Origin: Candidatus Cloacimonadota bacterium
Lineage (GTDB): Bacteria; Cloacimonadota; Cloacimonadia; Cloacimonadales; WRIO01
Assembly: GCA_017998585.1 (NCBI GenBank)
Contig: JAGOCT010000132.1
Span: 1-5,718, forward strand
DNA: 5,718 bases
Direction of reading: 5' to 3'
How positions within the stretch are numbered: position 1 is the stretch's first letter; each line of letters opens with the position of its first letter. Position numbers and translations under genes: made by a program. A model generated the notes under the pieces. The model made no database searches. It was given only the letters and a program-made list of their open reading frames with translations, and was not told the DNA's origin. Shown in pieces: positions 1-5,718 of the stretch.

Positions 1-570
1 TCCGGCAAAACGTCCCATGACTTCAAGAATAATCACTCTGTGATGGGATGCAGCAGTCGTAACTAACTTATCAACCGCATCCGTTGCCGCTTCAACTGCA
101 GTCTGAAAACCAAAAGTAAATTCGGTTGAGCTTAAATCATTGTCTATCGTCTTAGGAACTCCAATAATATTAAGTCCTTGTTCAAAAAGTTGCTGACTAA
201 TTCTTTGAGAACCATCACCCCCAATATTGATAACAGCTTCTATTCCCATGTATTGTAATCTGCGTATCAGTTCTTCAGACCTGTCCACTTCAGCCCAAGA
301 GCCATCTCTGTTTTTTACAGGCCAGGCATAAGGACCTCCTTTATTGGTTGTACCAATGATTGTACCACCTCTGACATGGATTCCTGCTACTGCTTTTTCA
401 TCTAATATAACGACATCAGCTGGATCACTTAAAACTCCATCAAAGGCATTGATACTGCCAACTATTTCCCAGTCTCTTTCTTGAGATGCTCTTTTAACAA
501 TAGCTCTGATGACTGCGTTTAAACCTGGGCAATCTCCTCCACCTGTTAACACTAAGGCACGCCTTTTCAT
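1..570 (-). CDS. pfkA: 6-phosphofructokinase, N-terminal part (cut by window edge)
   Basis: This is a cytoplasmic glycolytic enzyme that phosphorylates fructose 6-phosphate to fructose 1,6-bisphosphate. Only the first 190 codons are present; the reading frame runs open through position 1. Visible family motifs are the nucleotide-binding loop TGGGDCPGLNAVIRA (residues 9-23), RGGTIIGTTN (67-76), GGDGS (117-121), PKTIDND (139-145, catalytic Asp143), TFGF (152-155) and EVMGR (183-187). Gly120 matches E. coli Gly104, which favours ATP as phosphoryl donor. Lys140 matches E. coli Gly124, and a lysine here is typical of PPi-dependent enzymes and of a mixed G/K class of ATP enzymes. ATP use is therefore the likelier reading but is not proven. 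The start at 570 is chosen because GGAGG lies 4 nt upstream. Two in-frame ATGs further up (585 and 591) lack a good ribosome site. The gene has its own promoter, separate from the upstream minus-strand gene. Confidence 0.95.
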   Translation of the reverse strand, partial: MKRRALVLTGGGDCPGLNAVIRAIVKRASQERDWEIVGSINAFDGVLSDPADVVILDEKAVAGIHVRGGTIIGTTNKGGPYAWPVKNRDGSWAEVDRSEELIRRLQYMGIEAVINIGGDGSQRISQQLFEQGLNIIGVPKTIDNDLSSTEFTFGFQTAVEAATDAVDKLVTTAASHHRVIILEVMGRFAG

Positions 571-574
571 ATTG

Positions 575-579
575 CCTCC
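575..579 (-). promoter_or_regulatory. Ribosome binding site of the phosphofructokinase gene
   Basis: On the minus strand GGAGG is followed by CAAT and then the ATG at 570. This site decides the start, because ATG codons at 585 and 591 are in the same frame. It lies downstream of both, so they would have to use weaker upstream sequence. Confidence 0.8.
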
Positions 580-606
580 AATCATTTTCATATAAATCTT
601 TTTTAA

Positions 607-635
607 AATATAAGCTAAAAGAGATCGTTTGCCAA
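607..635 (-). promoter_or_regulatory. Sigma70-type promoter for the phosphofructokinase gene
   Basis: On the minus strand a -35 box TTGGCA (635-630) and a -10 box TATATT (612-607) are separated by exactly 17 nt. Each matches the consensus at five of six positions. Transcription would start near position 600, giving a leader of about 30 nt. The -35 box begins about 10 bp after the terminator of the upstream gene, so the phosphofructokinase gene appears to be an independent transcription unit. Confidence 0.75.
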
Positions 636-644
636 CAATTTGTT

Positions 645-672
645 AAAAATAGCAGGAATTAATCCTGCTATT
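645..672 (-). terminator. Intrinsic terminator of the FGE-like gene
   Basis: A perfect 10-bp inverted repeat (AATAGCAGGA at 648-657 and its complement at 663-672) surrounds a 5-nt loop. Read on the minus strand the hairpin runs into five T residues (649-645). It lies 17 bp past the stop codon at 690, as expected for a Rho-independent terminator. On the plus strand the hairpin is followed by CATTATAA and not by a T-run, so it is directional. Confidence 0.85.
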
Positions 673-689
673 CATTATAATCAAGTAGA

Positions 690-1505
690 TTAAACAATAC
701 TCTTTGCAAGTCTTAATCCAATATTGAAGACATTCTTTTCTGCCTGGTTGTAGTATCTGTTTGCAACTGTGCAGTATTCTTTTTTACTGCTCCAGCTACC
801 ACCCCTAAAGACTCTATTTTCTCCGGTTTCAGGTCCTTTAGGGTTGACTTTTTCTTCTGAAGTGTAAAAATCAAATCGATCCCAACACCATTCATACACA
901 TTCCCACTCATATCGTACAAGCCAAGTTCATTCGGCTTTTTGGTGCCAATCGGATGTGATGAAAATTCAGAATTCTCAATAAACCAGGCAACTTCATGGA
1001 TATCATCTGAACCTGAATAATGATAGTTTTCTGTCTTGTTACCACCTCGCATTGCAAACTCCCATTCGGCTTCTGTTGGCAGTCTGTAACCATTAGAGTC
1101 AAAATTGCAAATCACGTCTTTACCGTTAATTGTATAGCATGGCGTAAGGCAATCTTTTATACTTTTCCTGTTACAATACTCGATGGCATCATACCAGGAG
1201 ATATTCTCAACCGGAAAATAATCTCCTTCAACTTCAGACGGATTTGAAAGCATGATTTCATACCATTCCTTTTGTGTTACTGTGAATTTGTTCAGATGAA
1301 AAGATGATACTGTTACCCGATGTTCTGGTTTTTCAGTTTCAAGACCAGAATTGGAGCCCATAATAAAAGTTCCCCCTTCTATCAGAACCATCACATTTTC
1401 TGAATGAAAACTGGAGTATCCTTCTAAAATATTCCTAAATCCACAATGTGGACAAATTGGATTATGAGGCTCTAATTCCTTTCCACACTTAATGCAGTTT
1501 TCCAT
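690..1505 (-). CDS. Zinc-ribbon protein with formylglycine-generating-enzyme-like (SUMF1/EgtB/PvdO) domain
   Basis: This is a 271-residue protein with no signal peptide or membrane segment. Residues 4-21 hold a zinc ribbon (Cys4, Cys7, Cys18, Cys21). Residues 38-268 form an FGE-sulfatase-type domain with the usual landmarks: EGGTFIMGS (43-51), HRVTVSSFHLNKFTVTQKEW (62-81), PVENISWYDAIEYCN (98-112), NGYRLPTEAEWEFAMRGG (138-155), GLYDMSGNVYEWCWD (195-209), RVFRGGSWS (231-239) and NIGLRLAKS (261-269). True formylglycine-generating enzymes bind copper with two cysteines five residues apart after RGGS. Here the second is kept (Cys245) but the first is Ser240. Sulfatase activation is therefore unlikely, and no sulfatase gene is nearby. 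The family also includes enzymes with other chemistry and non-enzymatic sugar- or protein-binding members, so the function is unknown. The start is secure: AAGGAGG lies 5 nt upstream. The gene forms a single-gene unit, divergent from the guaD-sel operon. Confidence 0.88.
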   Translation of the reverse strand: MENCIKCGKELEPHNPICPHCGFRNILEGYSSFHSENVMVLIEGGTFIMGSNSGLETEKPEHRVTVSSFHLNKFTVTQKEWYEIMLSNPSEVEGDYFPVENISWYDAIEYCNRKSIKDCLTPCYTINGKDVICNFDSNGYRLPTEAEWEFAMRGGNKTENYHYSGSDDIHEVAWFIENSEFSSHPIGTKKPNELGLYDMSGNVYEWCWDRFDFYTSEEKVNPKGPETGENRVFRGGSWSSKKEYCTVANRYYNQAEKNVFNIGLRLAKSIV

Positions 1506-1544
1506 AATCTCCTCCTTATTGATTAGTTTTCTCTTCTATCATTA

Positions 1545-1594
1545 AAATTAAGTACTTTTTTAGTCATTTGTCAAACTTTTTTTTACTTTTTTTT
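1545..1594 (-). promoter_or_regulatory. Promoter of the FGE-like gene with A-tract UP element
   Basis: On the minus strand a perfect -35 box TTGACA (1574-1569) directly follows two tandem copies of AAAAAAAAGT (1594-1585 and 1584-1575). Their position and composition match an UP element bound by the RNA polymerase alpha subunits. The -10 box is less clear: CTTAAT (1552-1547, 16-nt spacer) and TAATTT (1550-1545, 18-nt spacer) are both possible. The -35 box and A-tracts are seen directly; the promoter role is inferred. Confidence 0.55.
1575..1594. repeat. Tandem 10-bp repeat of phased T-tracts
   Basis: ACTTTTTTTT occurs twice in tandem on the plus strand (1575-1584 and 1585-1594). Related CTTTT (1596-1600) and TACTTTTTT (1553-1561) lie nearby. 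The 10-bp period places the A/T tracts on one helical face, as in intrinsically curved DNA. An inverted copy, AAAAAAGTAA at 1610-1619, pairs perfectly with 1583-1592. Confidence 0.6.
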
Positions 1595-1609
1595 GCTTTT
1601 GCTTATCAT

Positions 1610-1648
1610 AAAAAAGTAATTGACGAATTTTTAACTTTAAAATAAAAT
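1610..1648 (+). promoter_or_regulatory. Promoter of the membrane protein-guaD-selA-selB operon
   Basis: A -35 box TTGACG (1620-1625) and a -10 box TAAAAT (1643-1648) are separated by 17 nt. Each matches the sigma70 consensus at five of six positions. An A6 tract (1610-1615) sits just upstream of the -35 box. Transcription would begin near 1655, about 25 nt before the first ATG, which leaves no room for a riboswitch or attenuator. No other clear promoter or terminator was found between here and selB. Confidence 0.7.
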
Positions 1649-1679
1649 TACTCTGGAATAAGAAAAGGGATGGTTTGAT

Positions 1680-2165
1680 ATGAAAAATCCTCTTTTGGCT
1701 ATGGTCTTAGGGCTTTTTTTGAATGTATTTAGTTTAATTTTTTTTGATCTTCGTTTGTTTTTATGGTCTCTTGGTTTTTATCTTTCACTTTTTACAGCTT
1801 ATGTCTTTCTCTCTCCATATCGAATGGATCTCTTCATTTTTCTGATGTTTAACCTGTTTTTTTCCTGTTTTAACTATTATATTGCCGGCGTATGGAATTT
1901 TATGCAAATGGATGATGGTTATACCAGCCCGTGGATGAATGCTTTTCATGCCTTTAAGAAATGGTCTCTCAGATTTATCTCGATGATTTTGATCATTTTT
2001 GCTCTGATTGGTTTTGTTAAATATTCTGAAAGTTTTGTTGCGATGAGCTTAAAAGTTACTGCCTTGCTAGTTCTTGCTCCAACTGCTTTGATGATTGTCG
2101 AATATCTGGTTAGTATCATCATCTCCACAGTTTGTACTGCATTTAAATTGCCATCAGAAGAATAA
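1680..2165 (+). CDS. Unrecognised five-helix membrane protein
   Basis: I do not recognise this 161-residue protein. It is very hydrophobic and rich in Phe and Leu, with likely membrane segments at about 5-22, 27-45, 51-71, 99-115 and 126-150. The longest soluble loop (72-98) contains QMDDGYTSPWMNAFHAFKKWSLR. Its basic end (Lys93, Lys94, Arg98) suggests that this loop is cytoplasmic, with the N-terminus outside and the C-terminus inside. There is no CxxC pair, metal-binding cluster, nucleotide-binding motif or clear signal peptidase site. It is too small for a typical purine permease. AAAGGG lies 10 nt before the ATG, a modest ribosome site. It is the first gene of the operon and ends 21 bp before guaD, so it is probably co-transcribed with guaD, selA and selB. 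Whether it shares their job is unknown. Coding status is supported by the open frame, promoter, ribosome site and tight operon spacing. Confidence 0.75.
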   Translation: MKNPLLAMVLGLFLNVFSLIFFDLRLFLWSLGFYLSLFTAYVFLSPYRMDLFIFLMFNLFFSCFNYYIAGVWNFMQMDDGYTSPWMNAFHAFKKWSLRFISMILIIFALIGFVKYSESFVAMSLKVTALLVLAPTALMIVEYLVSIIISTVCTAFKLPSEE

Positions 2166-2186
2166 AACGATAAAGGGTAATCATAT

Positions 2187-3434
2187 ATGATTTTAAAAAC
2201 AAATATTCTCAGCTTAAATCTACAGAATGAGTTCGTATTTAAAAAAGAGGTGTTTCTGCTGATTGAAGCAGGAAAAATTGTAAAAATCATTGATAACGAG
2301 GATGACAGTACTTACAGATCTTATCTGAAGATGGATTATATCGATCATACAAACCAGATAGCTTTACCTGGTTTTATTGATACGCATACACATATTGCCC
2401 AACACGATATTATGGGAAAATACAAGCCTGATTTGTTAGATTGGTTAAATTGCTATACCTTTCCAGAAGAAAGCAAATTTAATCATTCTGATTATGCAAA
2501 ATCAATTTGCTCACGATTTTATCTAAATGCTTTAAGTCATGGGACAACCTGTGTTACTGCTTACATGACCATACACAAAGAAGCTTGCAATATTGCATTT
2601 GAAACAGCGCACAAGATGGGTGTCAGAGCATTCATTGGTAAGGTCATGATGGATTGTAATTGTCCGGACTTTCTGGAAGAAAACACTGAACAAAGTCTTG
2701 AAGAGAGTATCGAACTTTATCATAAATGGCATCAGAATACGCCTTTGCTCTCTTATATATTCTCTCCACGTTTTGCCCCTGTTTGCTCTTTAGAACTCAT
2801 GCAAAAAACAGGTCGTTTCATTCAGGATCATGAGGCATATCTCCAGACACATCTGTCAGAAAATTCAAATGAGATCAATTGGATTAAATCTCTTTATCCT
2901 CAATTTAAATCCTATACAGATATCTATTATCAAACTGGACTCATGGGTAAAAAATCGATATTTGGGCATTCGATCCATCTGACAGCCGATGAAATCGCAT
3001 TGTTTAAAAAGACAGAATCAAAAATTGCGCATTGCCCTGACTCCAATTTTTATCTGAGAAGTGGTGAATTTGATTTATTTGGAATCGATCAGGAACAGAT
3101 AGATTTTGCGTTAGCATCAGATATAGGCGCTGGCACCTCATTATCAATGCCTTATCATGCCAAAATTGCAATTTACAGACAGACGAAGCTTTCTCTCGAT
3201 CCTTTGAAAGCATTCTATTTAATGACTTTAGGTGGCGCAAAGGTGTTAAATATGCAAGACAAAATCGGCAGTATTGAAGCGGGTAAAGATGCAGATATGG
3301 TCTTTTACAAAAACATGATAAATGATGACAAACCGGAAGAAATCATCTCTAAAATCATTTTTACCGATCAGTCTTCCAATATTGAAAAAGTCATGATACA
3401 TGGCTCAATCGTATATCAACAGGGTGTGATGTAA
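2187..3434 (+). CDS. guaD: Guanine deaminase
   Basis: This is a cytoplasmic zinc amidohydrolase converting guanine to xanthine and ammonia, a step in purine salvage and breakdown. The 415 residues are close to the length of E. coli GuaD (about 439). They resemble it along the whole chain, for example PGFIDTHTHIAQHDIMGKY (61-79), GKVMMDCNCPDF (151-162), SPRFAP (193-198), THLSEN (221-226), CPDSNFYLRSG (283-293), SDIGAGTSLSM (311-321) and AFYLMTLGGAK (342-352). Predicted metal ligands are His67, His69, His222, His261 and Asp312, with Glu225 as the catalytic acid/base, as in the family. No key residue is missing. The start is supported by AAAGGG 9 nt upstream. The stop lies 1 bp before the selA ATG, so the two are probably translationally coupled. 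Other amidohydrolases (SsnA, 8-oxoguanine deaminase, chlorohydrolases) are less likely given the close match to GuaD-specific stretches. Confidence 0.93.
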   Translation: MILKTNILSLNLQNEFVFKKEVFLLIEAGKIVKIIDNEDDSTYRSYLKMDYIDHTNQIALPGFIDTHTHIAQHDIMGKYKPDLLDWLNCYTFPEESKFNHSDYAKSICSRFYLNALSHGTTCVTAYMTIHKEACNIAFETAHKMGVRAFIGKVMMDCNCPDFLEENTEQSLEESIELYHKWHQNTPLLSYIFSPRFAPVCSLELMQKTGRFIQDHEAYLQTHLSENSNEINWIKSLYPQFKSYTDIYYQTGLMGKKSIFGHSIHLTADEIALFKKTESKIAHCPDSNFYLRSGEFDLFGIDQEQIDFALASDIGAGTSLSMPYHAKIAIYRQTKLSLDPLKAFYLMTLGGAKVLNMQDKIGSIEAGKDADMVFYKNMINDDKPEEIISKIIFTDQSSNIEKVMIHGSIVYQQGVM

Positions 3435-3435
3435 T

Positions 3436-4803
3436 ATGGAGTTAAGAATACCATCAGTTGATTTTATCATTCATCATCCGAAGATTAAAACTGGAGTCAT
3501 TCAGAATCCTCACTTGCTAAAAACAGCCGTGAAAAAGTACATTGAAGCCTATAAGCGTGACAAGGGATATCTCATCTCAGACAAAGAACAGTTTATTGCT
3601 GAAATTTCAGATTATCTGAAAGACTTGATAAAGTCTCCTTTAAAACCTGTTATCAATGCGACTGGCATCATATTACATACAAATTTGGGTAGAGCACCCT
3701 TAAGCAAATATATTTTAGAAAATAGTTTTAAGACTCTGTCTTCCTATTCAAATCTGGAGTTTGATCTAAATTCTGGCAAAAGAGGAAACAGAAATGTTCA
3801 TCTGAGCGCATTGATTCAATTGCTGACTGGAGCTGAAGACTGTCTGATAGTCAACAATAATGCCGCAGCAGTATTCTTATGTCTGAATCAGTTTGCCCGA
3901 AATAAAGAAGTCATTGTTTCAAGAAGTGAACTGATTGAGATAGGCGGTTCATTCAGAATACCTGATATTATGACCTCATCAGGCTGCATTTTGAAGGAGG
4001 TTGGCACTACCAATTGTACTCGCCTGAGTGATTATGAAGAGAATATCAATGATCAGACAGCCATGATTTTCAAAGCGCATCAGTCAAATTATTATATTTT
4101 AGGTCATACAGAAAGTGTTGAAATCGAAGCATTGTCCTCTCTGGCTAAAAAAAATAATCTGCCATTTCTCTATGATATTGGTTCAGGACTACTGAAACAG
4201 ATCGATATGCTTAATCCATTAAATGAACCAAATGTGTCTGAATGCCTGACAAAGGGAGTTGATCTAATCACTTTTAGCGGTGATAAGCTCTTAGGAGGAC
4301 CACAGTGTGGTATAATTGCAGGAAAGAAAACATTGATCGATCAGCTTGCAACAAACCCCTTAATGCGAGTTTTAAGAGTGGACAAATTGACCCTTAGCGT
4401 CTTACACGAATGCCTTGCACTATATTGTGATGAAAGTCAGTTGCTTAAGCATAATCCCCTTTTTCAAATGTTAAAGCAAACAGAATCTGAACTGAAAAAA
4501 AGAGCTCAAAAATGCTTCTCCTTACTCAAAAAAGCAGGGATTGAATCAAAAATCATGCCTGCAAAGGCTTGTACCGGCGGAGGTACTTTGCCTGATTTGG
4601 AATTAGTCTCTTATGAAGTGCAGTTGGATACAGACAGTGTCAAAGCTGAAACTCTTTATTCAGAATTGATGACTGCTAAACTTCCAGTTGTTGCTATTCT
4701 CAGGGAAGGGCATTTATCATTTAATATGATGACGCTGTCAGATTATGAGTTGAAATTCATCACAGACCAGTTAACGCAGTTGTTTTCTAAGGATTGCAAA
4801 TGA
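3436..4803 (+). CDS. selA: L-seryl-tRNA(Sec) selenium transferase (selenocysteine synthase)
   Basis: This PLP enzyme converts Ser-tRNA(Sec) to Sec-tRNA(Sec) using selenophosphate from SelD. The family works as a large ring-shaped oligomer in the cytoplasm. The 455 residues match the usual length (E. coli 463). An N-terminal tRNA-binding part (about 1-65) begins with the family's LRIPSVDF. The catalytic part shows INATGIILHTNLGRAPLS (73-90), NNNAAAVFLCL (140-150), GTTN (190-193), HQSNY (215-219), DIGSGLL (247-253) and FSGDKLLGGPQ (280-290), where Lys284 should hold PLP. Arg86, Arg311 and Arg314 match arginines implicated in phosphate or substrate binding in the Aquifex enzyme. One unusual change is Cys194, where the family normally has Arg (GTTNRT). 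AGGGTG lies 9 nt before the ATG, inside the end of guaD. The TGA stop overlaps the selB start by 4 bp. Confidence 0.96.
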   Translation: MELRIPSVDFIIHHPKIKTGVIQNPHLLKTAVKKYIEAYKRDKGYLISDKEQFIAEISDYLKDLIKSPLKPVINATGIILHTNLGRAPLSKYILENSFKTLSSYSNLEFDLNSGKRGNRNVHLSALIQLLTGAEDCLIVNNNAAAVFLCLNQFARNKEVIVSRSELIEIGGSFRIPDIMTSSGCILKEVGTTNCTRLSDYEENINDQTAMIFKAHQSNYYILGHTESVEIEALSSLAKKNNLPFLYDIGSGLLKQIDMLNPLNEPNVSECLTKGVDLITFSGDKLLGGPQCGIIAGKKTLIDQLATNPLMRVLRVDKLTLSVLHECLALYCDESQLLKHNPLFQMLKQTESELKKRAQKCFSLLKKAGIESKIMPAKACTGGGTLPDLELVSYEVQLDTDSVKAETLYSELMTAKLPVVAILREGHLSFNMMTLSDYELKFITDQLTQLFSKDCK

Positions 4804-5718
4804 AACACCTCATCATGGGAACTGCTGGACATATTGATCATGGCAAGACTTCGCTTGTTAAAGCATTAAGCGGATTTGACTGTGATACCCATCCAGAAGA
4901 GAAACAAAGAGGGATAACGATTCATCTGGGATTCACTCATGTCAGATTGAATGAAGAACTTGATATCGGAATTGTTGACGTACCAGGTCATAAAGCATTT
5001 GTAAACACGATGATTTCAGGCGTGAGCGGTATTGACTTTGTTATCCTGATTATCGCTGCTGACAGTGGGATTATGCCACAAACCAGAGAACACTTACAGA
5101 TTATGCAGATGCTCAATATTCAAAAAGGACTGATTGTCATCAATAAAATCGACCTTGCAGATCAGGAAATGACCGATCTTTTGGAAGAAGAACTGATTGA
5201 TTTTACTGCTGATACTTTCCTTGAAAACTGTCCAATTATTAAAACGTCAGCCAAAACCGGCTTTGGGATTGAAGAGTTAAAATCTGCCATCATTTCGTTG
5301 ACGACCGATATCCAATCAAAATCTGAAAAAGGTATTTTCCGTCAGTATATTGACCGAATTTTTCAGGTGAAAGGGTTTGGGACAGTCATTACCGGAACGG
5401 TTTTGAGCGGTCTTCTAAGAAGCAATGACCGATTATTTATATTGCCAGATAAAAAAGAATTAAAGATAAAACGGCTTGAAAGATATGCTCAGGAAGTTGA
5501 TTTGATACAGGCAGGAGACAGAGCCTCAATCAATCTTGCCGGAATTGATAGCACCTCTCTTCAAAAAGGGATGCTATTAAGCTCAAGGGTATATGAGAGT
5601 ACAAACAGGATTGATGTCAGGCTTCAGTTGTTTGATCAGGTAAAAGAATTACCATTATGGTCTCATGTGCTTTTTATCTCAGGAACAAATGAAGTCCCTG
5701 CAAAGATTCATCTGATAG
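4800..5718 (+). CDS. selB: Selenocysteine-specific elongation factor SelB, N-terminal half (cut by window edge)
   Basis: This specialised EF-Tu-like GTPase brings Sec-tRNA(Sec) to the ribosome at UGA codons marked by a SECIS hairpin. The window shows 306 codons with no stop, about half of a typical SelB (E. coli 614). The G domain contains GHIDHGKTS (10-18), the switch I stretch PEEKQRGITIHLGF (32-45), DVPGH (60-64), NKID (115-118) and SAKTG (150-154). Domain II carries RIFQVKGFGTVITGTV (186-201) and AGDRASINLAG (around 238-248), and domain III has begun by the edge. SelB and not EF-Tu is indicated by the short N-terminus, the PEEKxRG switch I and the RxFxVxGxGTVxTGTV pattern. The C-terminal winged helices that read the SECIS element lie outside. 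Its ATG overlaps the selA stop (ATGA), so translation is probably coupled to selA. Confidence 0.95.
   Translation, partial: MKHLIMGTAGHIDHGKTSLVKALSGFDCDTHPEEKQRGITIHLGFTHVRLNEELDIGIVDVPGHKAFVNTMISGVSGIDFVILIIAADSGIMPQTREHLQIMQMLNIQKGLIVINKIDLADQEMTDLLEEELIDFTADTFLENCPIIKTSAKTGFGIEELKSAIISLTTDIQSKSEKGIFRQYIDRIFQVKGFGTVITGTVLSGLLRSNDRLFILPDKKELKIKRLERYAQEVDLIQAGDRASINLAGIDSTSLQKGMLLSSRVYESTNRIDVRLQLFDQVKELPLWSHVLFISGTNEVPAKIHLI

Noticed and set aside
713..1247. Open frames antisense to or out of frame with the FGE-like gene
   Set aside because: They lie entirely inside a gene with strong family motifs and have no family features of their own.
1583..1619. Inverted repeat TTACTTTTTT/AAAAAAGTAA as a terminator
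   Set aside because: The stem is almost all A-T pairs. It lies upstream of both divergent genes with no gene converging on it, so promoter or curved DNA is the better reading.
1506..1679. tRNA(Sec) gene or a riboswitch in the divergent intergenic region
   Set aside because: The region is AT-rich with no cloverleaf-like GC stems or CCA end, and the predicted operon leader is only about 25 nt.
1946..2290. Minus-strand open frame of 114 codons across the membrane protein/guaD junction
   Set aside because: It lacks a recognisable motif and overlaps two better supported genes on the opposite strand, so it is a shadow frame.
2532..3240. Minus-strand open frames within guaD
   Set aside because: They lie opposite a fully conserved guanine deaminase and have no domain features.
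4801..4869. Possible selenocysteine read-through of the selA TGA stop, since the organism decodes UGA
   Set aside because: The SelA homology and expected length end at this stop. The frame continues only 21 sense codons to TAA, and the TGA is part of the common ATGA stop/start overlap with selB. No convincing SECIS-like hairpin was recognised after it, though I could not fold it by computation.

Overview
The window is a compact stretch of AT-rich bacterial DNA, clearly below 50% GC by eye. It has short intergenic gaps, Shine-Dalgarno-led genes and sigma70-type promoters. Selenocysteine machinery (selA, selB), a guanine deaminase and a PFK of the G/K active-site class suggest a low-GC, probably anaerobic or fermentative bacterium. 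A clostridial or other Firmicutes-like genome is one reading and a spirochaete another. The sequence alone does not settle the phylum.

Layout. Positions 1-570 (minus strand) hold the N-terminal 190 residues of a 6-phosphofructokinase, cut by the window edge, with its own promoter at about 607-635. An intrinsic terminator at 645-672 (minus) closes the next gene, 690-1505 (minus). That gene encodes a zinc-ribbon protein with a formylglycine-generating-enzyme-like (SUMF1/EgtB/PvdO) domain. Positions 1506-1679 form a divergent promoter region with phased A-tracts. A plus-strand operon then fills 1680 to the window end: an unrecognised five-helix membrane protein (1680-2165), guanine deaminase guaD (2187-3434), selenocysteine synthase selA (3436-4803), and selB, the selenocysteine-specific elongation factor (4800-5718), which is cut by the right edge.

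How the genes fit together. SelA converts Ser-tRNA(Sec) to Sec-tRNA(Sec), and SelB delivers it to in-frame UGA codons, so this is the decoding core of selenocysteine insertion. guaD ends 1 bp before selA, and selA overlaps selB by 4 bp, so the three appear to be co-transcribed and translationally coupled. Guanine deaminase makes xanthine, the substrate of xanthine dehydrogenases, which in some anaerobes depend on selenium. The operon may therefore join purine breakdown to selenium use. That link is inference: no xanthine dehydrogenase, selD or tRNA(Sec) gene lies in the window. The membrane protein at the head of the operon is the main unknown.
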